This document shows, piece after piece, positions 25,585 to 33,684 of a DNA stretch of 40,503 nt. A model generated the notes under the pieces. That model saw nothing but the letters and a program-made list of their open reading frames with translations. It ran no database searches and was not told the origin of the DNA. The first letter of the stretch is position 1; every line of letters starts with the position of its first letter. Source of the DNA: Castellaniella sp036379515 (GTDB taxonomy: Bacteria > Pseudomonadota > Gammaproteobacteria > Burkholderiales > Burkholderiaceae_B); assembly GCF_036379515.1 (NCBI RefSeq), contig NZ_DASVGN010000024.1:1-40503 (forward strand). Direction: 5' to 3'. A program made the position numbers and the translations under genes.

Positions 25585-26193
25585 GTGCTGGACATCATCC
25601 AAGCTGCCGGCTGGCCGATCTGGCTGTTGGTCGCCACCTCGGTCGTCACACTGGCCATCATCATAGAACGCTTCCTGGCACTGCGAACCAGCCAGATCAT
25701 GCCGTCGGGGCTGCCAGAGCAGGTACTCGAACTCATGCGCCGGCAACAAGACGAACCCGATGCCATCCTGCGTCTGGCGCGACGCAGCCCCATGGGGCGA
25801 ATCCTTGCCGAGGTCGCGGCACAACGTCAACAGGATGAGGCCTGGCGCCTGTCGGCCATCGAAGACACGGGGCGCGACGTGTCCTGGCGACTGAACCGTT
25901 ACTTGCCCACCTTGGCTACGATTTCGGTCATCGCGCCCCTGCTTGGGCTCTTTGGCACCGTCGTGGGCATGATCGAGATTTTCGGCGCCTACACGCCCAA
26001 CAGCGGCGACCCCGGGCTTCTGGCTCATGGCATATCGATCGCGCTGTACAACACGGGATTCGGCATTCTCATCGCAGTCCCTGCCCTGGCGTTTCATCGC
26101 TATTTCCGTTCCCGGGTCGATTACTTCACACACACCATGGAGCGTGAAGCCGGCGCGCTGAATCGACTCATCAGCCGGCGCAACGCATCATGA
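25585..26193 (+). CDS. exbB: ExbB/TolQ-family proton channel protein
   Basis: The 202-aa inner-membrane product has three membrane helices (WPIWLLVATSVVTLAIIIE near the start, then two around TLATISVIAPLLGLFGTVVG and GISIALYNTGFGILIAVPAL). The GLFGTVVGMI and GIS.AL motifs are those of MotA/TolQ/ExbB proton channels. With ExbD it would energise TonB or another outer-membrane process. The start is GTG 25585 with AAAGGA at 25571-25576; no ATG fits as well. It is coupled to exbD by an ATGA overlap. No tonB is adjacent, so the partner is unknown. Confidence 0.92.
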   Translation: MLDIIQAAGWPIWLLVATSVVTLAIIIERFLALRTSQIMPSGLPEQVLELMRRQQDEPDAILRLARRSPMGRILAEVAAQRQQDEAWRLSAIEDTGRDVSWRLNRYLPTLATISVIAPLLGLFGTVVGMIEIFGAYTPNSGDPGLLAHGISIALYNTGFGILIAVPALAFHRYFRSRVDYFTHTMEREAGALNRLISRRNAS

Positions 26194-26603
26194 ACTTCCG
26201 GCCTGAAGGTACTCAAGAAGAACCTGAGATCAACCTGATCCCGCTCATCGACGTCTTGCTGGTGATCCTGATCTTCCTGGCAGCCTCTACGTCGTTCACG
26301 CAGCAGCGCCAGCTCAACGTGTCGCTGCCTCAGGCACAGGCTGACGCAATCGAGCAAACACCGACCTTGAATCTCGCCATCAGCCGGGATGGGCTCTATG
26401 CGCTGAACGGCAGCTACGTCAACGCCGACAGCGATCAGGCGTTGGCGGACGCCCTGCAACAAGCCGCCGCCGCGAAGCCCGACGCGACCCTGAGTATCGA
26501 CGCCGACCGGCTGGCGACCCACGGTTCGGTGGTGCGCGCGCTGGAGGCTGCACGGTTGGCCCACATCACTCGCGTACATTTCCTCACCCAGGACGGCCCG
26601 TGA
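26190..26603 (+). CDS. exbD: ExbD/TolR-family biopolymer transport protein
   Basis: The 137-aa product has a short cytoplasmic N-terminus and a single membrane helix with the essential Asp (INLIPLIDVLLVILIFLAA). A periplasmic domain starting SLPQAQAD follows. This is the ExbD/TolR architecture. Its ATG overlaps the exbB stop, and its TGA overlaps the GTG start of lpxK, placing it in the exbB-exbD-lpxK-trm112-kdsB run that is conserved in betaproteobacteria. Confidence 0.93.
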   Translation: MNFRPEGTQEEPEINLIPLIDVLLVILIFLAASTSFTQQRQLNVSLPQAQADAIEQTPTLNLAISRDGLYALNGSYVNADSDQALADALQQAAAAKPDATLSIDADRLATHGSVVRALEAARLAHITRVHFLTQDGP

Positions 26604-27670
26604 GGAGGTGGCTCGAAGACCTGCTGCTCGCGGCCTGGTGCCATAAAGGGCTCGTCAGCACGCTCCTGCTTCCTTTTTCCTGGATCTATGGGCTGATATC
26701 GCAGCACCACCTTGCGGGTCAGGCGCAGCGCGCCTGGCGCGCGCCGGTTCCCGTCGTGGTCATTGGGAACATCCTCTTGGGTGGCACGGGAAAAACACCG
26801 GTCGCCCAGGCGGTCTGCCAGACGCTGCTCGCCCAGGGATGGAAGCCTGGCCTCATCAGCAGGGGCTACGGCACACGGATAGGCCCCAAGCCCCATCTGA
26901 GCGACGGTGGAGGCTCAGCATCTCACCTCGGTGACGAACCCGCACTGCTCCACGCAGCTACAGGAGTCCCCGTCGCCGTACACCCGAACAGAAGCCTGGC
27001 CGCCCGCCACCTGCTGCACACTCATCCAGAAGTGGACGTCCTCATCGCCGACGACGGACTGCAACACCGGGCCCTGGCCCGAGACGTTGAAATCGCGGTC
27101 CAGGATGGGCGCGGAATCGGCAACGGGCGCCTACTTCCTGCGGGGCCTCTGCGTGAACCACCTGGCCGCCTCTCCAACGTGCAATGGATCGTCACGCAAC
27201 TGGGCTCGAATGAAGTGCAGCGCACGCCCACGCAACAGGCCGGGACGGCACCGATGGTCGCGCTGCGCCTGGTGCCCAAGCAGTGCCGGCAACTCGCAAA
27301 CGGAGGACACACCCTGACATGGTCACAATGGCGCGCACAGTTTCCCGCCACTGAATGCGGCGCAGTGGCCGGGATTGGCCACCCTGAGCGATTCTTTTCC
27401 ATGTTGCGCACGCAAGGCGTCAAGCTCGTGCAGACACTGGCCCTTCCGGACCACGGCACGCTGAACGCCACGCACCTGAACGGATTTGCGGCAAGTCCCA
27501 TCCTGATCACGGCCAAGGACGCCGTCAAATGTGCACATCTGGATGATGCCCGCCTCTGGGTCGTGGAAGTGGCCGCGCAATTCGACGACCCATCGTGGCT
27601 GATCACCCTGGGCGCTCAGCTGCGCCGCCTCCAGGACCGTCGTACGCACAAGCCTGGCGACAGGCATTAA
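26600..27670 (+). CDS. lpxK: Tetraacyldisaccharide 4'-kinase LpxK
   Basis: LpxK phosphorylates the lipid A disaccharide precursor at the 4' position on the inner membrane. The 356-aa product has an N-terminal membrane-associated helix (STLLLPFSWIYGLI), the P-loop GNILLGGTGKTPVAQAV, SRGYG, and LIADDGLQHRALARDVEI with the catalytic DDGLQH motif. The start is GTG 26600, sharing bases with the exbD stop (GTGA). Its position before a Trm112-like gene and kdsB groups it with LPS-core synthesis genes. Confidence 0.95.
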   Translation: MRRWLEDLLLAAWCHKGLVSTLLLPFSWIYGLISQHHLAGQAQRAWRAPVPVVVIGNILLGGTGKTPVAQAVCQTLLAQGWKPGLISRGYGTRIGPKPHLSDGGGSASHLGDEPALLHAATGVPVAVHPNRSLAARHLLHTHPEVDVLIADDGLQHRALARDVEIAVQDGRGIGNGRLLPAGPLREPPGRLSNVQWIVTQLGSNEVQRTPTQQAGTAPMVALRLVPKQCRQLANGGHTLTWSQWRAQFPATECGAVAGIGHPERFFSMLRTQGVKLVQTLALPDHGTLNATHLNGFAASPILITAKDAVKCAHLDDARLWVVEVAAQFDDPSWLITLGAQLRRLQDRRTHKPGDRH

Positions 27671-27709
27671 ACTGTGTCTTTTGTCACTGGCTGCCGCACC
27701 CCTATTCCC

Positions 27710-27892
27710 ATGGAAAACCGTCTGTTGCAGATCCTCGTGTGCCCTGTCTGCAAGGGGCCCTTGCGCTTCGATCGCGAGCGCCAGGAGCTGGCGTGCCTCG
27801 CAGATCAGCTCGCCTATCCCATCCGCGACGGGGTACCCATCATGCTGCCAGACGAGGCCCGCGTGCTTGACACTGCCGCCCACGGCGCATGA
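27710..27892 (+). CDS. Trm112-like protein (UPF0434/YcaR family)
   Basis: The 60-aa product MENRLLQILVCPVCKG... has the CPVCKG pair followed by PLRFDRERQELACLADQLAYP and IRDGVPIML, the Trm112/YcaR pattern. Only one CxxC pair remains, plus a lone later Cys. The start ATG 27710 was preferred over upstream in-frame codons because it begins the family domain. The gene sits between lpxK and kdsB, as in many proteobacteria, and overlaps kdsB by 4 bp. Its cellular role is not established; eukaryotic Trm112 activates methyltransferases. Confidence 0.88.
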   Translation: MENRLLQILVCPVCKGPLRFDRERQELACLADQLAYPIRDGVPIMLPDEARVLDTAAHGA

Positions 27893-28662
27893 ATTTCACC
27901 GTCGTCATCCCGGCACGAGCAGAGTCCACTCGGCTCCCTGGCAAGCCCTTGCTCGACATTGGCGGGCTCCCCATGGTGATCCGCACTGCACGTCAGGCGG
28001 CACTCTCAGGGGCGTCACGGGTACTCATTGCCACCGACGACCCGGCCATTGCGGATGCAGCGCACGCGCACAAGGTCGAGGCCCTCATGACACGCCGCGG
28101 CCACCGCACAGGAACCGATCGCCTGGCAGAGGTCGCGACGACGCTGGGCCTCCCAGACGAAGCCATCGTCGTCAACGTTCAAGGTGACGAACCGCTCATC
28201 GAGCCCACTTTAGTCGATGCTGTAGCCAATCTGCTCTCACAGCGCCCTCAGGCCGCCATCGCCACGTGCGCAAGCCCGGTCCGCGACGCCGATACCCTGT
28301 TCGACCCCAACGCCGTCAAAGTGGTGTGCGATACACGAGGCCGCGCGCTGTACTTCTCCCGCGCCCCCATTCCCTGGCACCGCGACGCACTGGCTGACGG
28401 CCAACAGCGGCTCGCACCCGGGTTGCAAGCCTGGCATCACATTGGGCTCTACGCGTACCGGGCCGGGTTTCTGCGCCAGTACCCGACCCTCCCGGCTGGG
28501 TACCTGGAGCAGGTCGAATCCCTCGAGCAGCTGCGTGCCCTGGAACAAGGCTTTGAGATCGTCGTGCACCAGACACAATCTGCACCGGCCCGCGGTGTCG
28601 ACACCGTGCAAGACCTCGCCCGCGTGCGTGCGCTGTTCGGCCCAGGTACACCCAAGAATTGA
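27889..28662 (+). CDS. kdsB: CMP-KDO synthetase (3-deoxy-manno-octulosonate cytidylyltransferase) KdsB
   Basis: KdsB activates KDO with CTP for addition to lipid A. The 257-aa product shows the nucleotide-binding start FTVVIPARAESTRLPGKPL, ATDDPAIADAA, the Mg-binding VVNVQGDEPLIEP, and the active-site segment RALYFSRAPIPWHRD with HIGLYAYRAGFL. It is coupled to the Trm112-like gene by an ATGA overlap and ends 78 bp before adk, which has its own ribosome-binding site and probably its own promoter. Confidence 0.96.
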   Translation: MNFTVVIPARAESTRLPGKPLLDIGGLPMVIRTARQAALSGASRVLIATDDPAIADAAHAHKVEALMTRRGHRTGTDRLAEVATTLGLPDEAIVVNVQGDEPLIEPTLVDAVANLLSQRPQAAIATCASPVRDADTLFDPNAVKVVCDTRGRALYFSRAPIPWHRDALADGQQRLAPGLQAWHHIGLYAYRAGFLRQYPTLPAGYLEQVESLEQLRALEQGFEIVVHQTQSAPARGVDTVQDLARVRALFGPGTPKN

Positions 28663-28740
28663 CACCCGACCATGCGTGGGGGCGCTCCTTGCGGCATAAT
28701 CGGAAAAATTTCAAGAATTGATGAACTTTCGGAGGAAATC

Positions 28741-29409
28741 ATGCGTTTGATCCTGCTGGGCCCCCCAGGGGCGGGTAAAGGCACCCAGGCAGCTTTCATC
28801 ACCGAGGCATTCGGAATTCCACAAATTTCGACGGGCGACATGCTGCGGGCAGCGGTCAAGGCGCAAACTCCTCTTGGCCTCGAGGCCAAGAAGGTCATGG
28901 ACAGCGGCGGACTCGTGTCGGACGACATCATCATCGGGCTGGTACGCGACAGGCTCCAACAACCGGACTGCAAGGGCGGCTACCTCTTCGATGGCTTCCC
29001 CCGGACGATTCCCCAAGCGGATGCGCTGAAATCAGCGCACGTTGCCCTGGACTGCGTCATCGAAATCGCTGTCCCCGAAGAACAGATCATCGAACGCATG
29101 AGCGGGCGCCGTGTTCACGTTGCCAGCGGGCGCACCTACCACGTCAAGTTCAACCCCCCCAAACGCGAGGGATTGGACGACGAAACCGGTGAAACACTGA
29201 TTCAGCGCAACGACGACCGCGAAGAAACCGTGCGCCACCGCCTGTCGGTGTACCGAGACCAAACGCGACCTCTCGTGGACTACTACTCTGGATGGGCTGC
29301 CACCGGAGACCCTGCGGCACCCCAGTACGCCAAAATCTCTGGCGTGGGTTCCGTGGACGAAATCCGCGAGCGCATCCTCAACATCCTGCGCGCCTGTCAG
29401 GCCGCGTGA
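28741..29409 (+). CDS. adk: Adenylate kinase Adk
   Basis: Adk interconverts ATP, AMP and ADP. The 222-aa product has the P-loop LLGPPGAGKGTQA, the AMP-binding QISTGDMLRAAV, YLFDGFPRTIPQAD, and a long LID (GRRVHVASGRTYHVKFNPP ... ETLIQRNDD) without the zinc cysteines, as usual in Gram-negative enzymes. The start ATG 28741 has a strong GGAGG six bases upstream. A CATAAT at 28695-28700 may be the -10 of its promoter. Seven consecutive C at 29154-29160 lie in the LID codons. Confidence 0.97.
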   Translation: MRLILLGPPGAGKGTQAAFITEAFGIPQISTGDMLRAAVKAQTPLGLEAKKVMDSGGLVSDDIIIGLVRDRLQQPDCKGGYLFDGFPRTIPQADALKSAHVALDCVIEIAVPEEQIIERMSGRRVHVASGRTYHVKFNPPKREGLDDETGETLIQRNDDREETVRHRLSVYRDQTRPLVDYYSGWAATGDPAAPQYAKISGVGSVDEIRERILNILRACQAA

Positions 29410-29425
29410 CTCGTCGGACACCTCC

Positions 29426-30184
29426 ATGGACATCGAGCACAAGCAATTCATCATCACCGGTGGGGCGTCCGGACTAGGCGCAGGGACGGCGCGCGCCCTG
29501 GTGGCACGGGGGGCCAGTGTCGTTCTCGCCGACGTGCAGGATAAGGCGGGCCAGGCACTGGCCCGCGAACTCGGACAGACCTACGTGCACTGCGACGTGA
29601 CCTCCGAAGAGGACGCTCAGGCTGCCGTTTCCACCGCCACCTCCAGCGGCCCACTCTGGGGGCTGGTGAACTGCGCAGGCATTGCGCCTGCCGCTCGTAT
29701 TGTCGGCAAACAAGGTCCCCATGAGCTGGCGTTGTTTCGCAAGGTTATCGACATCAACTTGGTGGGCAGCTTCAACATGGCGCGCCTGACTGCTGAAGCC
29801 ATGACCGCAAACACACCAGAACCCACCGGAGAGCGCGGCGTACTCATCAACACGGCCTCGGTCGCTGCCTACGATGGTCAAATCGGCCAAGCCGCCTACG
29901 CCGCCTCCAAGGCCGGCATCGTCGGCATGACACTCGCCATTGCGCGCGACCTGTCGCGGTCCGGCATTCGCTGCATGACAATCGCCCCCGGCATCTTCGG
30001 TACGCCCATGCTCTTTGGCATGCCTCAAGAGGTCCAGGATTCGCTGGCAGCCAGCGTGCCCTTCCCTTCTCGCCTGGGTCGTCCTGAAGACTATGCCAAG
30101 CTGGTCATCAGCATCCTTGAAAACGATATGCTCAATGGCGAAACCATCCGCCTGGACGGCGCCATCCGCATGGCGCCCAGGTAA
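29426..30184 (+). CDS. SDR-family dehydrogenase, 3-hydroxyacyl-CoA dehydrogenase type II-like
   Basis: The 252-aa product is a classical short-chain dehydrogenase. It has the cofactor motif TGGASGLGAGTARAL, an acidic residue after beta-2 (VVLADV, favouring NAD), NCAGIAPA, and the catalytic Ser/Tyr/Lys in INTASVAAYDG and QAAYAASKAGI. The C-terminus IAPGIFGTPML ... LDGAIRMAPR resembles 17-beta-HSD10 / 3-hydroxy-2-methylbutyryl-CoA dehydrogenase enzymes, which act in fatty-acid or isoleucine breakdown. The substrate is inferred only. It lies 16 bp after adk and 9 bp before murJ. Confidence 0.85.
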   Translation: MDIEHKQFIITGGASGLGAGTARALVARGASVVLADVQDKAGQALARELGQTYVHCDVTSEEDAQAAVSTATSSGPLWGLVNCAGIAPAARIVGKQGPHELALFRKVIDINLVGSFNMARLTAEAMTANTPEPTGERGVLINTASVAAYDGQIGQAAYAASKAGIVGMTLAIARDLSRSGIRCMTIAPGIFGTPMLFGMPQEVQDSLAASVPFPSRLGRPEDYAKLVISILENDMLNGETIRLDGAIRMAPR

Positions 30185-30193
30185 CCTGCCTGC

Positions 30194-31750
30194 ATGAGTC
30201 TGCTGCGCTCGGCCGCCACCATCAGCGGCCTGACTTTGTTTTCTCGCGTCACTGGCATGGTGCGCGACGTGCTCATCGCAAGCGTCTTTGGTGCGGGTGC
30301 GCTCACTGACGCTTTCTGGGTGGCCTTTCGCATCCCGAATCTGCTCAGACGCCTGTTTGCCGAAGGTGCCTTCTCTCAGGCATTTGTCCCCATCCTCGGA
30401 GAAGTGCGTGAACGCGGCGACCGCCAGGCCTTGCGCGTTCTGCTGGACCGCGTCGCTCTGACGCTCTTCTTCACGCTATGCGGAGTCACCGCCGTGGGCA
30501 TTCTGGGGGCTTCCTGGGTGGTGACGGCCATGGCCAGCGGCATGCGGCACGCATCGCGGACCCACGAGTTTTCAGAGGCCGTCTGGATGACGCGGCTGAT
30601 GTTCCCCTACATCATCTGCATGTCTCTGATTGCATTCGCCTCGGGTGTGCTCAACACATTCAGCCGATTCGCGGTCCCAGCCTTCACGCCCGTTCTGCTC
30701 AACCTCTCCATGATCGGCGCGAGCCTGTTGCTGGCAGCCCGGATGCAGCAGCCCATTCACGCACTCGCCGTCGGTGTCCTCATCGGTGGTGTGCTGCAAC
30801 TGGCCGTTCAGTGGATCGCTCTAGGCAAGTTGGGGCTGCTGCCACGGTACGGCTCGGGGCTGCGCAATGCCTGGCAGGACCCCACCGTGCGTCGAATCCT
30901 GCGCCAGATGCTGCCTGCGACCCTGGGAGTGTCGGTGGCGCAGCTCTCACTGCTCATCAATACCAACATCGCCACATGGCTCGCACCCGGCAGCGTGACC
31001 TGGCTTTCCTTTGCCGATCGCCTCATGGAATTTCCCACGGCGCTTCTGGGAGTGGCGCTGGGCACCGTCCTGCTTCCGAGCCTGTCGGCCGCGCATGCCA
31101 ACCACGACCAGGCGGGATACAACGCCTTGCTGGATTGGGGACTGCGGCTCGTGCTCCTTCTGGGGTTGCCGGCTGCACTGGGGATGGCACTGCTCTCGGA
31201 CGGCCTGGTAGCCACACTCTTCAACTACGGCGCCTTCAATGCACACGACGTGGCGCAAACTCAGGTAGCAGTCATGGCCTACTCAGTCGGCCTGCTGGGC
31301 CTTCTGGCCATCAAGATCCTGGCGCCTGGCTTCTACGCCAAGCAGGATATCCGCACCCCTGTCAAAATCGGCGTGGCCGTCCTGATTTTCACGCAACTCC
31401 TGAACGTGGTGTTCGTCCCGTGGCTGGCTCACGCAGGCCTCGCGCTTTCGATTGGTCTGGGCGCGAGCGCCAACGCACTCAGCCTGGTGGTTCTACTACG
31501 CAAGCGCGGCATCTATGTGCCCCATCCAGGCTGGCCGATGTTTAGTATGCGACTGATCCCCGCATTGGGGGCTCTGGCGATCGTTCTGCTCTGGGCTCAG
31601 CGGCACCTTGACTGGATCTCCCTGGGCCATCACCCCGGTGAACGCGTGGGCTGGCTCCTGCTGGTGCTGCTGGCTTCGGGCCTGGTCTACTTCAGCACTT
31701 TGTTTTTATTCGGTTTTCGGCCGCGCGACTTTACACGAAGACGCCTGTAA
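30194..31750 (+). CDS. murJ: Lipid II flippase MurJ (MviN)
   Basis: MurJ moves lipid-linked peptidoglycan precursors across the inner membrane. The 518-aa product is highly hydrophobic (about 14 helices). It opens with the family signature SLLRSAATISGLTLFSRVTG followed by MVRDVLIASVFGAGALTDAF and RIPNLLRRLFAEGAFSQAF, which carry the conserved charged residues of the cavity. The middle segment WLSFADRLMEFPTALLGVAL is also typical. The last codons overlap a strong promoter for rpsT. The murJ-rpsT order is common in betaproteobacteria. Confidence 0.96.
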   Translation: MSLLRSAATISGLTLFSRVTGMVRDVLIASVFGAGALTDAFWVAFRIPNLLRRLFAEGAFSQAFVPILGEVRERGDRQALRVLLDRVALTLFFTLCGVTAVGILGASWVVTAMASGMRHASRTHEFSEAVWMTRLMFPYIICMSLIAFASGVLNTFSRFAVPAFTPVLLNLSMIGASLLLAARMQQPIHALAVGVLIGGVLQLAVQWIALGKLGLLPRYGSGLRNAWQDPTVRRILRQMLPATLGVSVAQLSLLINTNIATWLAPGSVTWLSFADRLMEFPTALLGVALGTVLLPSLSAAHANHDQAGYNALLDWGLRLVLLLGLPAALGMALLSDGLVATLFNYGAFNAHDVAQTQVAVMAYSVGLLGLLAIKILAPGFYAKQDIRTPVKIGVAVLIFTQLLNVVFVPWLAHAGLALSIGLGASANALSLVVLLRKRGIYVPHPGWPMFSMRLIPALGALAIVLLWAQRHLDWISLGHHPGERVGWLLLVLLASGLVYFSTLFLFGFRPRDFTRRRL

Positions 31751-31758
31751 GATAGAAT
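31730..31758 (+). promoter_or_regulatory. Sigma70 promoter of rpsT
   Basis: TTTACA (31730-31735) and TAGAAT (31753-31758) are spaced by 17 bp, on the plus strand, overlapping the last six codons and stop of murJ. The predicted leader before rpsT is about 55 nt. The position and quality suit a ribosomal protein gene. Confidence 0.75.
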
Positions 31759-31818
31759 CTTCAGTCTTTCGCGTTCCAGTTCAAACGGCGCACCTACTTA
31801 AATTTCGAACAATACCCT

Positions 31819-32082
31819 ATGGCCAATTCTGCACAAGCTCGTAAACGCGCCCGCCAGGCCGTTGCCCACAATAAACACAACGCCAGCATGCGCTCGATGC
31901 TGCGCACGGCCATCAAGCGTGTGCGCCAGGCGATTGATGCGGGTGACCAGGCTGCTGCCAACGAAGTCTTCAAGCAAACCAGCGGCGTGATCGATCGCGT
32001 TGCCGACAAACAGATCATCCACAAAAACAAGGCAGCTCGCCATAAAAGCCGCCTGTCGGCCGCTATCAAGGCACTGGCCTGA
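31819..32082 (+). CDS. rpsT: 30S ribosomal protein S20
   Basis: The 87-aa, very basic product begins MANSAQARKRARQAVAHNKH and continues with SMRSMLRTAIKRVRQAI and a C-terminal HKNKAARHKSRLSAAIKALA, the standard S20 sequence. S20 binds 16S rRNA in the body of the small subunit. It is a single-gene unit with its own promoter and terminator. Confidence 0.98.
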   Translation: MANSAQARKRARQAVAHNKHNASMRSMLRTAIKRVRQAIDAGDQAAANEVFKQTSGVIDRVADKQIIHKNKAARHKSRLSAAIKALA

Positions 32083-32105
32083 TTCCGAAGCGCGCTTGAA
32101 CTGCT

Positions 32106-32135
32106 AAAAAAGGGTGCCTGTTGGCACCCTTTTTT
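32106..32135. terminator. Rho-independent terminator of rpsT
   Basis: A perfect 13-bp stem (32106-32118 with 32123-32135; core GGGTGCC/GGCACCC) has a TGTT loop, flanking A-run and T-run, 23 bp after the rpsT stop. Its symmetry would also let it stop the convergent argF transcript. Confidence 0.93.
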
Positions 32136-32199
32136 ACTGCGCAACCCTCTGTTCCGGAAGTCCGCCGGTCATCCACAGGCAGTGGGCTTTCTGTGCACC

Positions 32200-33141
32200 T
32201 CAGGCGCTCTGGTGCCCCAACAACAGAAACTCCATCAGAGCCTTTTGCACGTGCAGACGGTTCTCGGCCTCATCCCAGACGACGCTCTGCGCGCCGTCAA
32301 TGACTTCGCCCGAGACCTCTTCACCCCGATGGGCAGGCAAACAGTGCATGAAGAGCGCATCAGGCTTGGCCACCGACATGAGCCGGGCATCGACTGACCA
32401 ATCGGCAAACGCCAGGCGGCGCGCCTCGTTTTCGGCCTCGTAACCCATGCTGGTCCAGACGTCGGTGGTCACCAGATCAGCGCCACGACACGCATCCAGG
32501 GGATCGTCAAACTCCTGCACCACAGAGGCAGGGAGCTGCCCCACCCGCAAAGGGTCCAGACGGTACCCGATCGGCCCCGATACCTGCAGCTTGAAGCCCA
32601 AGAGCTCTGCAGCCTGCAGCCAGGTGTAGGACATGTTGTTGGCATCCCCAATCCAGGCCACGGCCTTGCCACGGATGGGACCCCGGTGTTCCACAAACGT
32701 CAGGATGTCAGCCAAAATCTGGCACGGGTGATATTCATTGGTGAGGCCATTGATCACCGGTACCCGTGAATGCGCCGCAAAGCGTTCAATGCGGGTTTGC
32801 TCGAAAGTGCGGATCATGACGAGATCCACCATGCGTGATATGACCCGCGCCGTGTCCTCGATGGGTTCCGAACGCCCCAGTTGAGATCCCTGAGTCGTCA
32901 GGTAAATGACCGAGCCGCCCAGCTGATACATGCCTGCTTCGAACGACACACGGGTACGAGTGCTTGCCTTTTCGAACACCATGGCCAAATTGCGATCATG
33001 CAAAGTATGGTGCGGCAAATAGCGCTTGAACTTGTCCTTGATGACGCGCGCGCGATCGATGACGTAATGGATCTCGTCCTCAGAAAAGTCACGCAGCTGC
33101 AAGAAGTGACGCAAAGGCCCTGTGGGAGTGGCGGCAGACAT
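32200..33141 (-). CDS. argF: Ornithine carbamoyltransferase ArgF
   Basis: ArgF makes citrulline from ornithine and carbamoyl phosphate. The 313-aa product has the carbamoyl-phosphate motif FEKASTRTRVSFE, the HPCQ motif in NEYHPCQILAD, the Asp/Ser ornithine-binding stretch DVWTSMGYE, and the C-terminal HCLPAHRGEE. The start is ATG 33141. argG, the next enzyme, is also in the window at 38.8 kb but is separated from argF by the curli cluster. The 131 bp between argF and the DUF3579 start carries promoters for both directions. Confidence 0.96.
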   Translation of the reverse strand: MSAATPTGPLRHFLQLRDFSEDEIHYVIDRARVIKDKFKRYLPHHTLHDRNLAMVFEKASTRTRVSFEAGMYQLGGSVIYLTTQGSQLGRSEPIEDTARVISRMVDLVMIRTFEQTRIERFAAHSRVPVINGLTNEYHPCQILADILTFVEHRGPIRGKAVAWIGDANNMSYTWLQAAELLGFKLQVSGPIGYRLDPLRVGQLPASVVQEFDDPLDACRGADLVTTDVWTSMGYEAENEARRLAFADWSVDARLMSVAKPDALFMHCLPAHRGEEVSGEVIDGAQSVVWDEAENRLHVQKALMEFLLLGHQSA

Positions 33142-33231
33142 GGAAAACCCGACGTAAAGGGTTCATCTTACCGTGCGACTGAAACGCACGCAAAACGATG
33201 ATCGGATACAATGCGCGGCGAGGAGGGTTTC

Positions 33232-33276
33232 ATGCGCCAGACTCTGGGGCGCGTCCCGTCTTTGGAATCCACATGA
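33232..33276 (+). CDS. Possible 14-codon ORF coupled to the DUF3579 gene
   Basis: ATG 33232 is preceded by a strong GAGGAGGG at 33219-33226 and opens the 14-residue frame MRQTLGRVPSLEST. Its TGA (33274-33276) overlaps the ATG of the next gene (ATGA). A TACAAT at 33206-33211 could be the -10 element just upstream. The ribosome-binding site here is much better than the one at the DUF3579 start, so translation may enter here and reinitiate. It could be chance; no peptide function is claimed. Confidence 0.4.
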   Translation: MRQTLGRVPSLEST

Positions 33277-33590
33277 GCGACCCTGTCCAGCATCTGATCA
33301 TTCACGGTAGAACCCTGGAAGGCCAGCGGTTTAGACCTAGTGACTGGGCTGAGCGCCTGGCAGGTGTGCTGTCGCAGTTTCGCCCCCAGGGCTCTCTCCG
33401 TAACCCATTGGCCTACTCGCCATATGCGACTCCCCGAGTACTGGATGGGGTGCCCTGTGTTCTGATCGACCATCGCCTTCGACAACTTGAACCTTTGGCC
33501 TGGAAGTTCGCCTGCGATTTCGCCGCCAGCAACCACTTGCAGACGACCGACGAAACCGACCAACCTCCCAAAGCAGCCGCGGAGTCCTGA
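33273..33590 (+). CDS. DUF3579 family protein
   Basis: The 105-aa product begins MSDPVQHLIIHGRTLEGQRF and contains RPSDWAERLAGVLSQF, SPYATPRVLDGVPCVLIDHR and LEPLAWKFACDFAASN. This is the betaproteobacterial DUF3579 family, of unknown function, usually found next to argF as here. The start ATG 33273 gives the family N-terminus; a longer in-frame start at 33198 would add an unlike segment. It is divergent from argF and convergent with the regulator at 33685. Confidence 0.85.
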   Translation: MSDPVQHLIIHGRTLEGQRFRPSDWAERLAGVLSQFRPQGSLRNPLAYSPYATPRVLDGVPCVLIDHRLRQLEPLAWKFACDFAASNHLQTTDETDQPPKAAAES

Positions 33591-33600
33591 ATCCGCTGTG

Positions 33601-33645
33601 GCGATCTTTATGGCTGTCTTCAACAGGCTTTAACCAGCCTATCGC
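33601..33645. terminator. Weak hairpin between convergent DUF3579 and regulator genes
   Basis: AGGCT (33625-33629) pairs with AGCCT (33636-33640), and outer GCGAT (33601-33605) pairs with ATCGC (33641-33645). The stem is imperfect and lacks a clear T-run, so the terminator role is tentative. Confidence 0.3.
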
Positions 33646-33684
33646 TCCTCCTTTTGGTGAGAGCCGGTGGCCACGTGTCTGAGA

